Positions 43,688 to 52,787 of a stretch of 64,000 nucleotides of DNA are shown here, piece after piece; the stretch's first letter is position 1; every line of letters starts with the position of its first letter. Position numbers and translations under genes: made by a program. The stretch is from Nonomuraea spiralis. Lineage in GTDB: Bacteria > Actinomycetota > Actinomycetes > Streptosporangiales > Streptosporangiaceae. The notes below the pieces were generated by a model. It saw only the letters and a list, made by a program, of their open reading frames with translations, was not told where the DNA came from and did not search any database. The stretch lies in the NCBI RefSeq assembly GCF_014648435.1, contig NZ_BMRC01000001.1:134481-198480 (forward strand). Direction: 5' to 3'.

Positions 43688-44446
43688 TCAATCCAGCGGG
43701 TCCCACGGGAGGGCGTCGTAGAAGGCGAGCAGCCGGGCCAGCGTCTCCGCGTCCTGGCGCAGCGGCACGCCGTCGACCTCGCCGACGGCGACCACGCCAT
43801 GGGAGTTGCACAGGAACACCAGGTCGAAGCCCGGCAGGTCGGCGACCCGCAGCGGGCGGCGTTCCTGGGGCACGTCCAGGTCCTCCAGCAGGCGCATGGC
43901 GGTGCCGTGCAGCATGGGGGCGTCCGGCCACAGGAGGCGGCCGCCGGACAGGCAGCCGACGTTGGTGATCGCGCCCTCGCTGATCAGGCCGTCGCCGGTG
44001 GTCAGCAGTGCCTCGTCGAAGCCCAGCGGCCCGGCGGCGCGCCGGATGTGCGCCTGGGCGAACCCGGCCGCCTTCTTGATGTGCGGCAGGTATCGCTGGT
44101 AGGCGACGGCCGTGACGCGCTGCGGGCGGGCCGAGACCTCCGTGGGCGGGGCGGCGGTGGCCACCACCCGCGGGCGGCCGTCGTGCTCGACGACATAGAC
44201 CCGCACGCCCGCGTCGCGCAGGTCGTCGCCGAGCACGGCCCGGATCGAGCCGAGCACCGCCGCCCGGTCGAGCGCGGCGCCGAACACCTCCAGGTTGGCC
44301 GCGGCCAGCCGGTCCAGGTGGTGGGCGAGCCCGCGGGTGCGCCGGTCCCTGACCTGCATGGCGGTGAAGTGCCCGTAGCGGGCCTCCAGCGCGAAGCGCG
44401 CGTCGGCGTCCACCGCCCTGCCCTCGACCACCGCTCGTACGATCAC
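43688..44446 (-). CDS. PLP-dependent class IV aminotransferase / aminodeoxychorismate lyase-like
   Basis: The protein has 252 residues. Class IV features are RYGHFTAMQVRDRRTRGLAHHLDRL, the PLP-binding Lys in YLPHIKKAAGFAQAHIRR, the Glu motif LISEGAITNVGCLSGGRLLWPDAPMLHGTAMRLL and FLCNSHGVVAVGEVDGV. Members transaminate branched-chain or D-amino acids, or form 4-aminobenzoate; the specific reaction cannot be chosen from sequence. The length is near the ADC-lyase type. It lies 10 bp from the anti-sigma-like gene on the same strand. Confidence 0.82.
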   Translation of the reverse strand: MIVRAVVEGRAVDADARFALEARYGHFTAMQVRDRRTRGLAHHLDRLAAANLEVFGAALDRAAVLGSIRAVLGDDLRDAGVRVYVVEHDGRPRVVATAAPPTEVSARPQRVTAVAYQRYLPHIKKAAGFAQAHIRRAAGPLGFDEALLTTGDGLISEGAITNVGCLSGGRLLWPDAPMLHGTAMRLLEDLDVPQERRPLRVADLPGFDLVFLCNSHGVVAVGEVDGVPLRQDAETLARLLAFYDALPWDPLD

Positions 44447-44456
44447 GGGAGCGACG

Positions 44457-45479
44457 TTACCCCTTGCGGTAGACGGCCACGGACCAGCGGACCGGGCGGT
44501 TGGTGTCCGGGCCCATGATGCCCGCCCTGACGGTGACCTTCACCGGCTTGCCCGCGGGGACGCGGAACTCGTTCATCGCCATCGGATACGGGCCGCTCTC
44601 CCACTGGCCGCAGGTCGCGGTCACCTCGCCGCCCTCCCCGCCCTCGATCAGGTACGTGAACCGCATCCGCGGTGCCAGGTCACCGGCGCAGAGCGCCTCG
44701 ATGCCGATCCGGCCGCCGTCGCCCCCGGGCGTGACCGTGAACGTCCTGTCCTGAGGCCACACCAGTTGCCGGGTGGCGGCGGCCAGGTCCCAGCGTGCCA
44801 GCCGCTTGGGAAAGGGCTTCAGAGGCCCGGGCTCGACCGGTCGGTCGGGCGGGGTCCATTCGTAGACGGCCAGGCTCCAGACCGCCTGGTCGGGCTTCTG
44901 AGTCACGCACGGCCCGTCCTTGCTCTTGCGTACGCACCCCCAGCCCCTGGTGGCCGTGTCGAACGTGACGGTGACCTGGCCGGCTCCGCCGGGCACGACG
45001 AGCGGGACCAGCTCCATGTCCTTCGGGCACGGGGAGAAGGACCGGGAGGCCACGGCGTCGCCACCGGTCACGGAGATCGCCGGCGGCTTGGCCCTGGGGC
45101 CGCCCTCGCACAGCGCGGCCACGTCCAGCGGCTTGCCCGAGACCGGGATCGTGACCGACGCCTTCGTCGTCTTCTCCGTCCTGACCGTCGCCGTGGCCAG
45201 CCGCCGGTAGCCGGTGCCGTCGCGGGCGGTGAACCGTTCCGGCAGCTCGCGCGCCGCCTTCACGGCCGAGGTCGCCGCCTCCTGCGGGGGCGCGGCGTCC
45301 CCCGGCAGCAGGGAGAACACGGTCACGGCCGCCGCCACCGCCGCGGCGGCGGCCGTCAGGCCCCTGCGCCGCCGGGTCCGGCGCACGCGGCGGCGGATGT
45401 GCTCGTGGCGGGCCGGGTTCGCCGGCGCGGGACCCTCGGCCCGCTCCCGCAGCACGTCACGCAGGTCCTGCACGCTCAT
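44457..45479 (-). CDS. Membrane-anchored protein paired with the SigE-type sigma factor
   Basis: The protein has 340 residues: a charged cytoplasmic N-terminus (MSVQDLRDVLRERAEGPAPANPARHEHIRRRVRRTRRRRG), one membrane helix (LTAAAAAVAAAVTVFSLLP, about 40-60) and a ~280-residue extracytoplasmic part with six Cys (ALCEGG, SPCPKD, WGCVR, GPCVT, ALCAGD, ATCGQW) and repeated beta-type segments. It overlaps the sigma gene by 4 bp (ATGA), the usual position of a partner for SigE-family sigma factors. An anti-sigma role is likely, but no ZAS motif is present. Confidence 0.7.
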   Translation of the reverse strand: MSVQDLRDVLRERAEGPAPANPARHEHIRRRVRRTRRRRGLTAAAAAVAAAVTVFSLLPGDAAPPQEAATSAVKAARELPERFTARDGTGYRRLATATVRTEKTTKASVTIPVSGKPLDVAALCEGGPRAKPPAISVTGGDAVASRSFSPCPKDMELVPLVVPGGAGQVTVTFDTATRGWGCVRKSKDGPCVTQKPDQAVWSLAVYEWTPPDRPVEPGPLKPFPKRLARWDLAAATRQLVWPQDRTFTVTPGGDGGRIGIEALCAGDLAPRMRFTYLIEGGEGGEVTATCGQWESGPYPMAMNEFRVPAGKPVKVTVRAGIMGPDTNRPVRWSVAVYRKG

Positions 45480-45952
45480 CGGTACTCCTTCACGATCGAC
45501 TCGTCCACGCGCAGCTTGGCCAGCGCCTTGGCGGTCTGGCTCTTGACCGTCCCGTCCTGGCACCCGAGGATCCGCGCCACCTCCTGCACCGTCAGGTCCT
45601 CGTAGAAACGCAGCACGATCACCGCGCGCTGCCTGGCGGGCAGCCTGCCCACCGCCTCCCACAGCTCGTCGGGCCCGTGCCGATCGGCCTTGGCGCCCTT
45701 CTCGGGCAGGGCGTCGCTCGGCAGCTCCGTACGCCAGCGCCGCCGCCACCACGACGTGTACGTCGTCACGAGCACGCGCCGCACGTACGCCTCGGGCTCG
45801 TCGATGCGCGGCCAGGCGAACCACGCCTTGGCCAGGGACTCCTGCAGCAGGTCCTCGGCCGTCCCCCAGTCATGGGTCAGCAGGTACGCGGTCCGCAGCA
45901 ACCGCTCGGACCGGGAGGCCACGAAGTCGTGGAAGAGCTTTCTGTCAGGCAC
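45476..45952 (-). CDS. SigE-family ECF-type RNA polymerase sigma factor
   Basis: The protein has 158 residues. Region 2 is ASRSERLLRTAYLLTHDWGTAEDLLQESLAKAWFAWPRIDEPEAYVRRVLVTTYTSWWRRRW, and region 4 is LPARQRAVIVLRFYEDLTVQEVARILGCQDGTVKSQTAKALAKLR. It matches the short SigE family common in actinomycetes (TIGR02983-type). It directs RNA polymerase to stress or developmental promoters. The GTG start is at 45952, and a cyclase gene lies upstream on the same strand. Confidence 0.93.
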   Translation of the reverse strand: MPDRKLFHDFVASRSERLLRTAYLLTHDWGTAEDLLQESLAKAWFAWPRIDEPEAYVRRVLVTTYTSWWRRRWRTELPSDALPEKGAKADRHGPDELWEAVGRLPARQRAVIVLRFYEDLTVQEVARILGCQDGTVKSQTAKALAKLRVDESIVKEYR

Positions 45953-45979
45953 ACCGGTACTGACGCATCGTCGGCGACG

Positions 45980-46942
45980 TCAGGTTGCCCCGGCGCGCAT
46001 GATCGTGAAGGGCGCCAGCTCGCCCAGGCCGCGCACCGACAGCCGGTCGACCGCGCGCAGCAGGAAGGCCCGATCGCCCTCCAGCTCCTCGGCCAGCTCG
46101 GGGTCGGCCAGGATCGTTCCAGGGAGGGAGAGCGCGGTGAGCCGGCTGGCCAGGTTGACGGTGGTGCCGAACACGTCGCCCATACGCCAGATCACCGGAC
46201 CGGCGGCCAGGCCGACCCGCAGCTCCGGCATGTCCCGGCCGCGGTGGGTCTCCACCAGGCGCAGCGCGATCTCGGCCGCCACGTGCGACTTGTCGGCCAC
46301 GAACAACACCGAGTCGCCGAGCGTCTTGACCACCCGCCCGCCCGAGGAGGTCACGATGTCGGCCGAACGCCCCTCGAACCTGTCGACCAGCCTGGCCAGC
46401 TCGGTCGCCGTGATCTGCCTGCTGAGCCGGGTGAAGGCCACCAGGTCGGCGAAGCCCACGGCCATGCGTACGGAGCTCATGTCCTGGTCGGCGAGGCGGC
46501 CGGCGGCGGCGGCGAGCTGGCGCCGCCAGGCGTAGACCAGCAGCCGCGCCAGGTCGGGCACCACCAGCTCGGCCCGCCGGCGCCAGGCCCGCGGACGTTC
46601 GGCCAGCGGCACGCCCGACTGGTCGAGCGCCTCGGCGCCGAGCTCGGCCTGCGACTCGGCGAGCCGGGCCGTCGCCCGCCCGATCGAGCGGGCCATCAGC
46701 AGCATGTGCTCCTCGTCGTAGGCGCCGGAGCTGACCATCGAGAGCATGGTCCGCAGCGCCTCGACGTCGGAGTCGGTGAACTCGACCGCGTCGTCGGCCA
46801 CGTTGGCGAACCCCAGCGCGCGCCACAACCGGCGCGCGCGGTAGACCGGCACGCCCGCCATGTGGGCCACCTGGCTGCTGGTGTAGCGGCGCGGCTCGCG
46901 CAGGAACGCCTCCGCAACCCCGTCCCCATCCTCGCGCGACAC
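45980..46942 (-). CDS. Class III adenylate/guanylate cyclase with MerR-like N-terminal domain
   Basis: The protein has 320 residues. The N-terminal ~70 residues contain a helix-turn-helix-like stretch (YTSSQVAHMAGVPVYRARRLWRALGFANVADDAVEFTDSDVEALRTM) similar to a MerR wing. The cyclase domain spans ~155-315: VGFADLVAFTRLSRQITATELARLVDRFEGRSADIVTSSGGRVVKTLGDSVLFV, with the metal Asp (FADL) and Asp (GDS), then LRVGLAAGPVIWRMGDVFGTTVNLASRL. It makes cAMP, or cGMP. GTG 46942 lies 6 nt after TATGTT, a leaderless pattern. It is 27 bp from the sigma gene. Confidence 0.85.
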   Translation of the reverse strand: MSREDGDGVAEAFLREPRRYTSSQVAHMAGVPVYRARRLWRALGFANVADDAVEFTDSDVEALRTMLSMVSSGAYDEEHMLLMARSIGRATARLAESQAELGAEALDQSGVPLAERPRAWRRRAELVVPDLARLLVYAWRRQLAAAAGRLADQDMSSVRMAVGFADLVAFTRLSRQITATELARLVDRFEGRSADIVTSSGGRVVKTLGDSVLFVADKSHVAAEIALRLVETHRGRDMPELRVGLAAGPVIWRMGDVFGTTVNLASRLTALSLPGTILADPELAEELEGDRAFLLRAVDRLSVRGLGELAPFTIMRAGAT

Positions 46943-46971
46943 GCGTGCAACATAACACCCTGTGGCGGGCG

Positions 46972-47721
46972 TCACTCCAGGAGGGCGCGCAGGGCGGAGC
47001 GTTCGGCGTCGGGCAGGTGGACGGCGTAGTAGTCGTACATGGACCGGCGGAGCAGGCGCGCGGCGGCGGCGCCGTCGCCCTCGCGCACGGCGGCCAGCAC
47101 CTCCTCGTGGTGCCGGATGCTGCGCCGCATCAGCGACCCGCGGTCGGGCGCGTCGGCGATCTTCCCGGCGATCAGGTCCAGCACGACCGAACGGACCACG
47201 TCGGTGCAGACCTGGATCAGCTTGTTGCCGCCGGCCGCCACGATCACGTCGTGGAAGGCCACGTCGGCGGCGCTGAAGGCGTCGTGGTCGGAGGCCAGGG
47301 CCGCGCGCATGCCGGCGATGGCCGCCTCCATCTCCGCGACCTGCTCCTCGGTGCGCAGCCGCGCGGCCAGCAGCACGGCCGAGGAGTCGAGCACCATCCT
47401 GAACTGCACCAGCTCGGCCAGCGACAACTCGGCCACCCGCGCCAGCGTGGTCATCGACTTGTGTAATGCGGCGGGGGAGAACGGCAGCACCTCGGCGCCG
47501 TTGGGATCGCCCGGCCGGGAACGTACCAGGCCGCGCGCCTGGAGCACCCGCAGCGCCTCCCGTACCGTGGAGCGCCCCACCGAGAACTGCACCATCAGCT
47601 CGCGCTCGCTCGGCAGCCGCGCCCCCGGGCCGAGGGCCCCGCTCTCGATGGCCTCCTCGACCTGTTCCACGACCCGCTCGTAGGCGCGTACGGCCCGCAC
47701 CGGCTCGAACCGTGCACCCAT
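46972..47721 (-). CDS. FadR-type GntR transcriptional regulator
   Basis: The protein has 249 residues. The winged helix is AYERVVEQVEEAIESGALGPGARLPSERELMVQFSVGRSTVREALRVLQARGLVRSRPG, followed by an FCD effector domain with metal-ligand-type residues (DVAFHDVIVAAGG, IRHHEEVLAAVREGDGAAA). It is divergent from the peptide-importer operon across 89 bp that holds the palindrome at 47772-47790. I infer it represses that operon and itself, and the short-chain dehydrogenase at 62.6 kb, which has the same 19-bp site. Confidence 0.9.
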   Translation of the reverse strand: MGARFEPVRAVRAYERVVEQVEEAIESGALGPGARLPSERELMVQFSVGRSTVREALRVLQARGLVRSRPGDPNGAEVLPFSPAALHKSMTTLARVAELSLAELVQFRMVLDSSAVLLAARLRTEEQVAEMEAAIAGMRAALASDHDAFSAADVAFHDVIVAAGGNKLIQVCTDVVRSVVLDLIAGKIADAPDRGSLMRRSIRHHEEVLAAVREGDGAAAARLLRRSMYDYYAVHLPDAERSALRALLE

Positions 47722-47771
47722 GGGAAGCCCCCTTGACCCGAGCCGTCACCGACTGGCAATGTGCGTAGCCT

Positions 47772-47790
47772 ACTGGTCAGACCAGTGCAC
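47772..47790. promoter_or_regulatory. GntR operator, copy 1 (ACTGGTC-A-GACCAGT)
   Basis: ACTGGTCAGACCAGTGCAC contains a perfect 7-1-7 inverted repeat whose TGGTC/GACCA core is of the kind FadR-type GntR proteins bind. It lies between the divergent GntR gene and the importer, 20 bp before the ATG at 47811. An identical 19-bp copy is at 62628-62646. Confidence 0.8.
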
Positions 47791-47810
47791 TAGCCAGGAG
47801 GCTGTAAGAC

Positions 47811-49304
47811 ATGAGGCGAATCGGAATCTGGATCGCCGTGGGCGGTCTCCTGCTGGTCACAGCCGCCTGCGGCGGCGGTTCCGGCGGTTCCGGCACCGGA
47901 GGCACCCCCAAGGCGCAGTCCTTGTCCGTCGGATTCGTGGCCGAGCCGGCCAACCTCGACTTCACCGCCACCGAGGGCGCGGCCATCCCGCAGGCGCTGC
48001 TCGTCAACGTCTACGAGGGCCTGGTCAAGCTCGACCAGGACGGCACGATCAAGCCGCTGCTCGCCGAGAAGTGGACGGTCTCCGACGACCGCAGGACCTA
48101 CACCTTCACCCTGCGCAAGGGCGTCACGTTCAACGGCGGCGCGCCGTTCACGGCCGACGACGTCGTGTTCTCCCTCGACCGGGTCAGGACGGACTGGAAG
48201 CTCAAGATCAAGGCCCAGTTCGACGTCATCGACAAGGTGGCCAAGACCGACGACACCACGGCCGTCGTCACGCTCAAGCAGCCGAGCAACGGCTTCCTCT
48301 ACGCCCTCGCCACCCGCCTCGGCGCGATGTTCAGCCGTACCGGGGTGGCCGACCTGGCCAACAAGCCGGTCGGCACGGGGCCGTACACGCTGGGGGCGTG
48401 GAAGCGCGGCGAGTCGATCCGGCTCGACGCCAATCCCTCGTACTGGGGCACCAAGCCCGCGTTGTCGGCGATCACGCTGAAGTACTTCAAGGACGCCACG
48501 GCGATGAACAACGCGCTGCTGACCGGCGGCATCGACGTGATCTCCAGCGTGCAGGCGCCCGAGTCGCTGCAGCAGTTCGCCGACCCCAACCGGTTCCAGA
48601 CGGTCGAGGGCACCACCAACGGCGAGGTCGTGTTGTCGATGAACAACGCCCGGCCGCCGTTCGACGACGTCAAGGCCCGCCAGGCGGTCCGGTACGCGAT
48701 CGACCACAAGGCCCTGCTGGACACCGCCTGGGCCGGACGCGGGCAGCTCATCGGCTCGATGGTGCCGCCCACCGACCCCTGGTACGAGGACCGCACCGGC
48801 GACTACCCGTACGACCCGGCCAAGGCCAAGGAACTGCTGGGCGGCAAGACGCTCACCGTCAAGATGCGCATCCCCAACCTGCCGTACGCGGTGGCGAGCG
48901 CGCAGGTGGTGAAGTCGCAGCTCGCCCAGGTGGGCATCACGGCCGACATCGAGCCCCTGGAGTTCCCGGCCCGCTGGCTGGATGTGGTCTTCAAGCAGGG
49001 CGACTATGACCTTTCCATCATCAACCACGTCGAGCCCCGCGACTTGGGGATTTTTGCCGATAAGTCGTATTACTTCCATTACGACAACCCCGAGTTCGCC
49101 AAGCTCCTCGCCTCCGCCGACTCCGGCACCGAGCAGCAGCAGACCGACGACCTCAAGAAGGCCGCCAAACTGCTGTCCGACGACGCCGCCGCCGACTGGC
49201 TGTTCCTGTTCCCCAACCTGATCGTGGCGAAGAAGGGCGTCACCGGGCTGCCGAAGAACGCCATCGCGGAGTCCTTCGACTTCACCGGTCTCGCCAAGCA
49301 GTGA
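47811..49304 (+). CDS. Peptide-type ABC importer binding lipoprotein (SBP_bac_5)
   Basis: The protein has 497 residues. MRRIGIWIAVGGLLLVTAAC is a lipoprotein signal, with a Gly/Ser linker after the Cys. The mature protein is a DppA/OppA-like solute-binding protein (AEPANLDFTATEGAAIPQALLVNVYEGLVKLDQDGTIKPLLAEKWTVSDDRRTYTFTLRKGVTFNGGAPFTADDVVFSLDR). AGGAGG lies 9 nt before the ATG. It begins an eight-gene operon in which all genes overlap. The cargo is a peptide or other amide; see the M20 and NylC-like genes downstream. Confidence 0.92.
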   Translation: MRRIGIWIAVGGLLLVTAACGGGSGGSGTGGTPKAQSLSVGFVAEPANLDFTATEGAAIPQALLVNVYEGLVKLDQDGTIKPLLAEKWTVSDDRRTYTFTLRKGVTFNGGAPFTADDVVFSLDRVRTDWKLKIKAQFDVIDKVAKTDDTTAVVTLKQPSNGFLYALATRLGAMFSRTGVADLANKPVGTGPYTLGAWKRGESIRLDANPSYWGTKPALSAITLKYFKDATAMNNALLTGGIDVISSVQAPESLQQFADPNRFQTVEGTTNGEVVLSMNNARPPFDDVKARQAVRYAIDHKALLDTAWAGRGQLIGSMVPPTDPWYEDRTGDYPYDPAKAKELLGGKTLTVKMRIPNLPYAVASAQVVKSQLAQVGITADIEPLEFPARWLDVVFKQGDYDLSIINHVEPRDLGIFADKSYYFHYDNPEFAKLLASADSGTEQQQTDDLKKAAKLLSDDAAADWLFLFPNLIVAKKGVTGLPKNAIAESFDFTGLAKQ

Positions 49305-50239
49305 CGCTCTACCTGCTCAAACGGCTGGCGGTGCTGATCGCGAGCACCGCCGTGGCCGCCGTCGCGGTGTTCGCGTTCATGGCCCTGCTGCCCGGCGACC
49401 CGGCCGAGATCGCGCTCGGCGTCAACGCCACCCCCGACGCGGTCGCCGCGCTGCGCGCGCAGTACGGCACCGACCGGCCGCCGGTCACGCAGTTCCTCGA
49501 CTGGTTCGGCGGCCTGGCCCACGGCGACTTCGGCACCTCCTACGTCACCAGCTCGCCGATCGGCCCGCAGATCGGCGACCGGCTCGGCGTGACGGCCGTG
49601 CTGGTGCTCGGCGGCATGGTGCTGGCGCTGGTCGTCGCGGTGCCGCTCGGCACGTTCGCCGCCGTGCGCCACCGCAACCCGCTCGGCGCCGCCGTCAGCG
49701 CGCTCAGCCAGGCCGGCATCGCCGTCCCCGCCTTCCTCGCGGGCATCCTGCTGGTGTACGTGTTCGCGGTGAAGGCGCAGGCGCTGCCGTCCGGCGGGTA
49801 CGTCCCGATCGCCGACAGCCCGCAGGAGTGGCTGCGCTCGCTGCTGCTGCCGTGGCTCTCGCTCGGGCTCGTCCAGGGCGCCGTGCTGACCCGCTACGTG
49901 CGCAGCGCCGTGCTCGACGTCATGCGCGAGGACTACCTGCGCACCGCCCGCGCCAAGGGCCGCGGCAGCACCGGCGCCCTGTGGCGGCACGGCCTGCGCA
50001 ACGCCTCGATCCCCGTCGTCACCGTGCTCGGCCTGCAACTGGCCACCCTGCTGATCGGGGCGGTCGTGGTCGAGCGCGTCTTCGTCCTGCCGGGGCTCGG
50101 CGACCTGCTGCTCAACGGCGTGGCCGGGCGCGACCTGCTGCTCGTCCAGGGTGTGGTGATGGTGCTGGTGGCCGCCGTCCTGCTGATCAACTTCGTGGTG
50201 GACGTGACCTACCACCTGCTCGACCCGAGGCTGCGATGA
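49301..50239 (+). CDS. DppB-type ABC permease
   Basis: The protein has 312 residues with six membrane helices. It has the DppB N-terminus (RLAVLIASTAVAAVAVFAFMALLPGDPAEIALG), the periplasmic loop with LAHGDFGTSY, and the EAA coupling loop REDYLRTARAKGRG. The GTG start overlaps the binding-protein stop by 4 bp. It pairs with the permease at 50236. Confidence 0.92.
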   Translation: MTLYLLKRLAVLIASTAVAAVAVFAFMALLPGDPAEIALGVNATPDAVAALRAQYGTDRPPVTQFLDWFGGLAHGDFGTSYVTSSPIGPQIGDRLGVTAVLVLGGMVLALVVAVPLGTFAAVRHRNPLGAAVSALSQAGIAVPAFLAGILLVYVFAVKAQALPSGGYVPIADSPQEWLRSLLLPWLSLGLVQGAVLTRYVRSAVLDVMREDYLRTARAKGRGSTGALWRHGLRNASIPVVTVLGLQLATLLIGAVVVERVFVLPGLGDLLLNGVAGRDLLLVQGVVMVLVAAVLLINFVVDVTYHLLDPRLR

Positions 50240-51069
50240 GAGGCCGGCCGAACGCCTCGCTCCTGACCGGCGGCGTGCTGGTCGGGCTGGTGGCGCTGGC
50301 CGCGCTCGTCTCGTTCGTCTGGACGCCGCACGACCCGACCCTCGTCGACGCCGCCCGCAAGCTGCGCGACCCCGGCGGCGGCTACCTGCTCGGGGCCGAC
50401 AAGTTCGGCCGCGACACCCTCAGCCAGCTCATGGTCGGCGCCCGCACCACCCTCTACGTCGGCGTCGTGGCCGTCGGCATCGCCGCCGTGCTCGGCGTGC
50501 CGCTCGGCGTGGTCGCCGGGATGACGCCGCGCGGCTGGCTGTCGGAGCTGATCATGCGGGTCAACGACCTGGTGTTCGCCTTCCCGGCGCTGCTGCTGGC
50601 CGTCATGCTGGGCGCGGTCTACGGGGCGGGCACGCTCACCGCGATGATCGCGATCGGGGTGGCCACCGTGCCGGCGTTCGCGCGGGTGGCCCGCGCCGCG
50701 ACGCTCCAGGTCATGGTGACCGACTACGTCCTCGCCGCGCGCGCCGCCGGCCGCCGCCGTCCGGCGATCGCCGTACGGCACGTGTTGCCGAACATCGCGT
50801 CCGTGCTGATCGTGCAGGCGTCGGTGTCGTTCGCGATCGCGATCCTGGCCGAGGCGGCGCTGTCGTTCCTCGGGTTCGGCACCCGGCCGCCGACCCCGTC
50901 GTGGGGGCGGATGTTGCAGGAGTCGCAGGAACTGCTCTTCTCGACCCCGCGTCTCGCGCTCTGGCCCGGCCTGGCGATCGCGCTGGCCGTCCTCGGGTTC
51001 AACCTGCTCGGCGACGGGCTGCGCGACCACCTCGACCCCAAGCTCAGGAGGCTGCGTGCTGACGGTTGA
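50236..51069 (+). CDS. DppC-type ABC permease
   Basis: The protein has 277 residues with six membrane helices. Family features are HDPTLVDAARKLRDPGGGYLLGADKFGRDTLSQLMVGARTTLYVG, LLAVMLGAVYG, the EAA loop VTDYVLAARAAGRRR and the end LNLLGDGLRDHLDPKLRR. The ATG overlaps dppB-like by 4 bp. It overlaps the ATPase gene by 14 bp. Confidence 0.92.
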   Translation: MRGRPNASLLTGGVLVGLVALAALVSFVWTPHDPTLVDAARKLRDPGGGYLLGADKFGRDTLSQLMVGARTTLYVGVVAVGIAAVLGVPLGVVAGMTPRGWLSELIMRVNDLVFAFPALLLAVMLGAVYGAGTLTAMIAIGVATVPAFARVARAATLQVMVTDYVLAARAAGRRRPAIAVRHVLPNIASVLIVQASVSFAIAILAEAALSFLGFGTRPPTPSWGRMLQESQELLFSTPRLALWPGLAIALAVLGFNLLGDGLRDHLDPKLRRLRADG

Positions 51070-51970
51070 GGGACTGACCGTACGGGCCGACGGGGTGGAG
51101 CTCGTCCACGACGTGTCGTTCGCGATCGCGCCCGGCGAGCGGGTCGGGCTGATCGGCGAGTCCGGGTCCGGCAAGTCGCTGACCGCGTTGTCGCTCATGG
51201 GCCTGCTGCCCGAGGGCGTCACCGCCTCGGGCGCGGCCCGGCTCGGCGCGCGCGACCTGGTCGGCGTACCCGAGAAGCGGCTGAAGGACCTGCGAGGGCG
51301 CGAGTTGTCGATGGTCTTCCAGGAGCCGATGACCGCGCTCAACCCGCTCATGCGCGTCGGCGCCCAGGTCGCCGAGGTCATGACCCTGCACGGCGTCTCC
51401 CGCGCGGAGGCCGGGCGGCGAGCGCTCGCCCTCCTCGAACGCGTCCGGCTGCCCGAGCCGGCCCAGATCGCCCGCGCGTACCCCCACCAGCTCTCCGGCG
51501 GCCAGCGGCAGCGCGTCATGCTCGCCATCGCCCTGGCCAACGAGCCCGGCCTGCTCATCTGCGACGAGCCCACCACCGCGCTCGACGTCACCGTGCAGAA
51601 GCAGATGCTGGAGCTGATCGCCGAGGTCGCGCCCGCGCTGCTGTTCATCACCCACGACCTGGCGGTCGTCGCCTCCGTCTGCGAACGGGTCATCGTCATG
51701 TACGGCGGCCGCGTCGTCGAGACCGGCCCCATCCGCGAGGTCTTCACCCACCCCCGCCACCGCTACACCGAGGGCCTGCTGGCCGCCTCCCGGCTCACCC
51801 CGCGCGGCACCAGGCTCCCCACCATCAAGGGCAGCGTGCCGCCCGCGGGCGCCTTCCCCGAGGGCTGCGTGTTCGGCAACCGCTGCCCGCACGCCACCCC
51901 GCGATGCGACACCCCGCCGGCGCTGACAGGAGACGGCCATGCCCACGCATGCTGGCACCCCGCCGATTGA
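51056..51970 (+). CDS. DppD-type ABC ATPase
   Basis: The protein has 304 residues: Walker A GESGSGKS, Q-loop FQEPM, signature LSGGQRQRVMLAIAL, Walker B LLICDEPTTALD, H-loop THDL. The C-terminal oligopeptide extension contains the Cys-rich CVFGNRCPHATPRCDTPPAL, the usual [4Fe-4S]-like motif of DppD/OppD proteins. GTG 51056 starts inside the permease's last codons. It overlaps the next ATPase by 32 bp. Confidence 0.93.
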   Translation: MLTVEGLTVRADGVELVHDVSFAIAPGERVGLIGESGSGKSLTALSLMGLLPEGVTASGAARLGARDLVGVPEKRLKDLRGRELSMVFQEPMTALNPLMRVGAQVAEVMTLHGVSRAEAGRRALALLERVRLPEPAQIARAYPHQLSGGQRQRVMLAIALANEPGLLICDEPTTALDVTVQKQMLELIAEVAPALLFITHDLAVVASVCERVIVMYGGRVVETGPIREVFTHPRHRYTEGLLAASRLTPRGTRLPTIKGSVPPAGAFPEGCVFGNRCPHATPRCDTPPALTGDGHAHACWHPAD

Positions 51971-52787
51971 ACCGCCGTTCGAGCCGCCGGGGGTGGCGCC
52001 GGGCGGGCCGCTGATCGAGGCCCGCGCCCTCAGCCGCGTCTACCGCCGCCCCCGCACCTCGCTCACCAGGTCGGGCGCGGCCGTCCACGCGCTGCGGGAG
52101 GTGTCGCTGACCGTCCACCGCGGCGAGCGGTTCGGCATCGTCGGCGAGTCCGGCTCCGGCAAGTCCACGCTGCTGCGTCTGCTGTGCGGCCTCGACCGGC
52201 CCACCTCCGGCACCGTCGCCTTCGACGGGCGGGAGATCACCGGCCTGCCGGAGCGGCGGCTGCGTTTCCTGCGGGAGAACCTGCAGATCGTCTTCCAGGA
52301 CCCGATGAGCTCGCTCGACCCCCGCATGCGGGTGCGCGACCTGGTGGCCGAGCCGCTGGTCGCGCTCGGCCTGCCGGTCGGTACGCGGGTGGCCGAGCTG
52401 CTGGAGGAGGTCGGCCTGCCCGCCTCGGCCGCCGACCGGTACCCGCACCAGTTCTCCGGCGGGCAGCGGCAGCGCATCGCCATCGCCCGCGCCCTCGCGC
52501 CCCGGCCGAAGGTGCTGGTCGCCGACGAGCCCGTGAGCGCCCTGGACGTGTCCGTACGCGGCCAGATCCTCAACCTGCTCGCCGACCTGGTGGACGAGCT
52601 GGGCCTCACCCTCGTGTTCGTCTCGCACGACCTGTCGGTGGTACGGCACGTGTGCGAGACCGTGGCCGTCATGAGCGGCGGCGAGATCGTCGAGACCGGC
52701 CCGGTGGACGACGTCTGGGCCGCGCCACGCCACCCCTACACCCGCGACCTGCTGCGGGCCGTACCGACCCTGGAGGGATTGTTGTGA
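51939..52787 (+). CDS. DppF-type ABC ATPase
   Basis: The protein has 282 residues: Walker A GESGSGKS, Q-loop FQDPM, signature FSGGQRQRIAIARAL, Walker B VLVADEPVSALD, H-loop SHDLS. It has a Pro/Gly-rich N-terminus and lacks the OppD-type Cys tail, so the two ATPases form the usual D/F pair. It ends overlapping the M20 peptidase gene by 4 bp. Confidence 0.93.
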   Translation: MPTHAGTPPIEPPFEPPGVAPGGPLIEARALSRVYRRPRTSLTRSGAAVHALREVSLTVHRGERFGIVGESGSGKSTLLRLLCGLDRPTSGTVAFDGREITGLPERRLRFLRENLQIVFQDPMSSLDPRMRVRDLVAEPLVALGLPVGTRVAELLEEVGLPASAADRYPHQFSGGQRQRIAIARALAPRPKVLVADEPVSALDVSVRGQILNLLADLVDELGLTLVFVSHDLSVVRHVCETVAVMSGGEIVETGPVDDVWAAPRHPYTRDLLRAVPTLEGLL

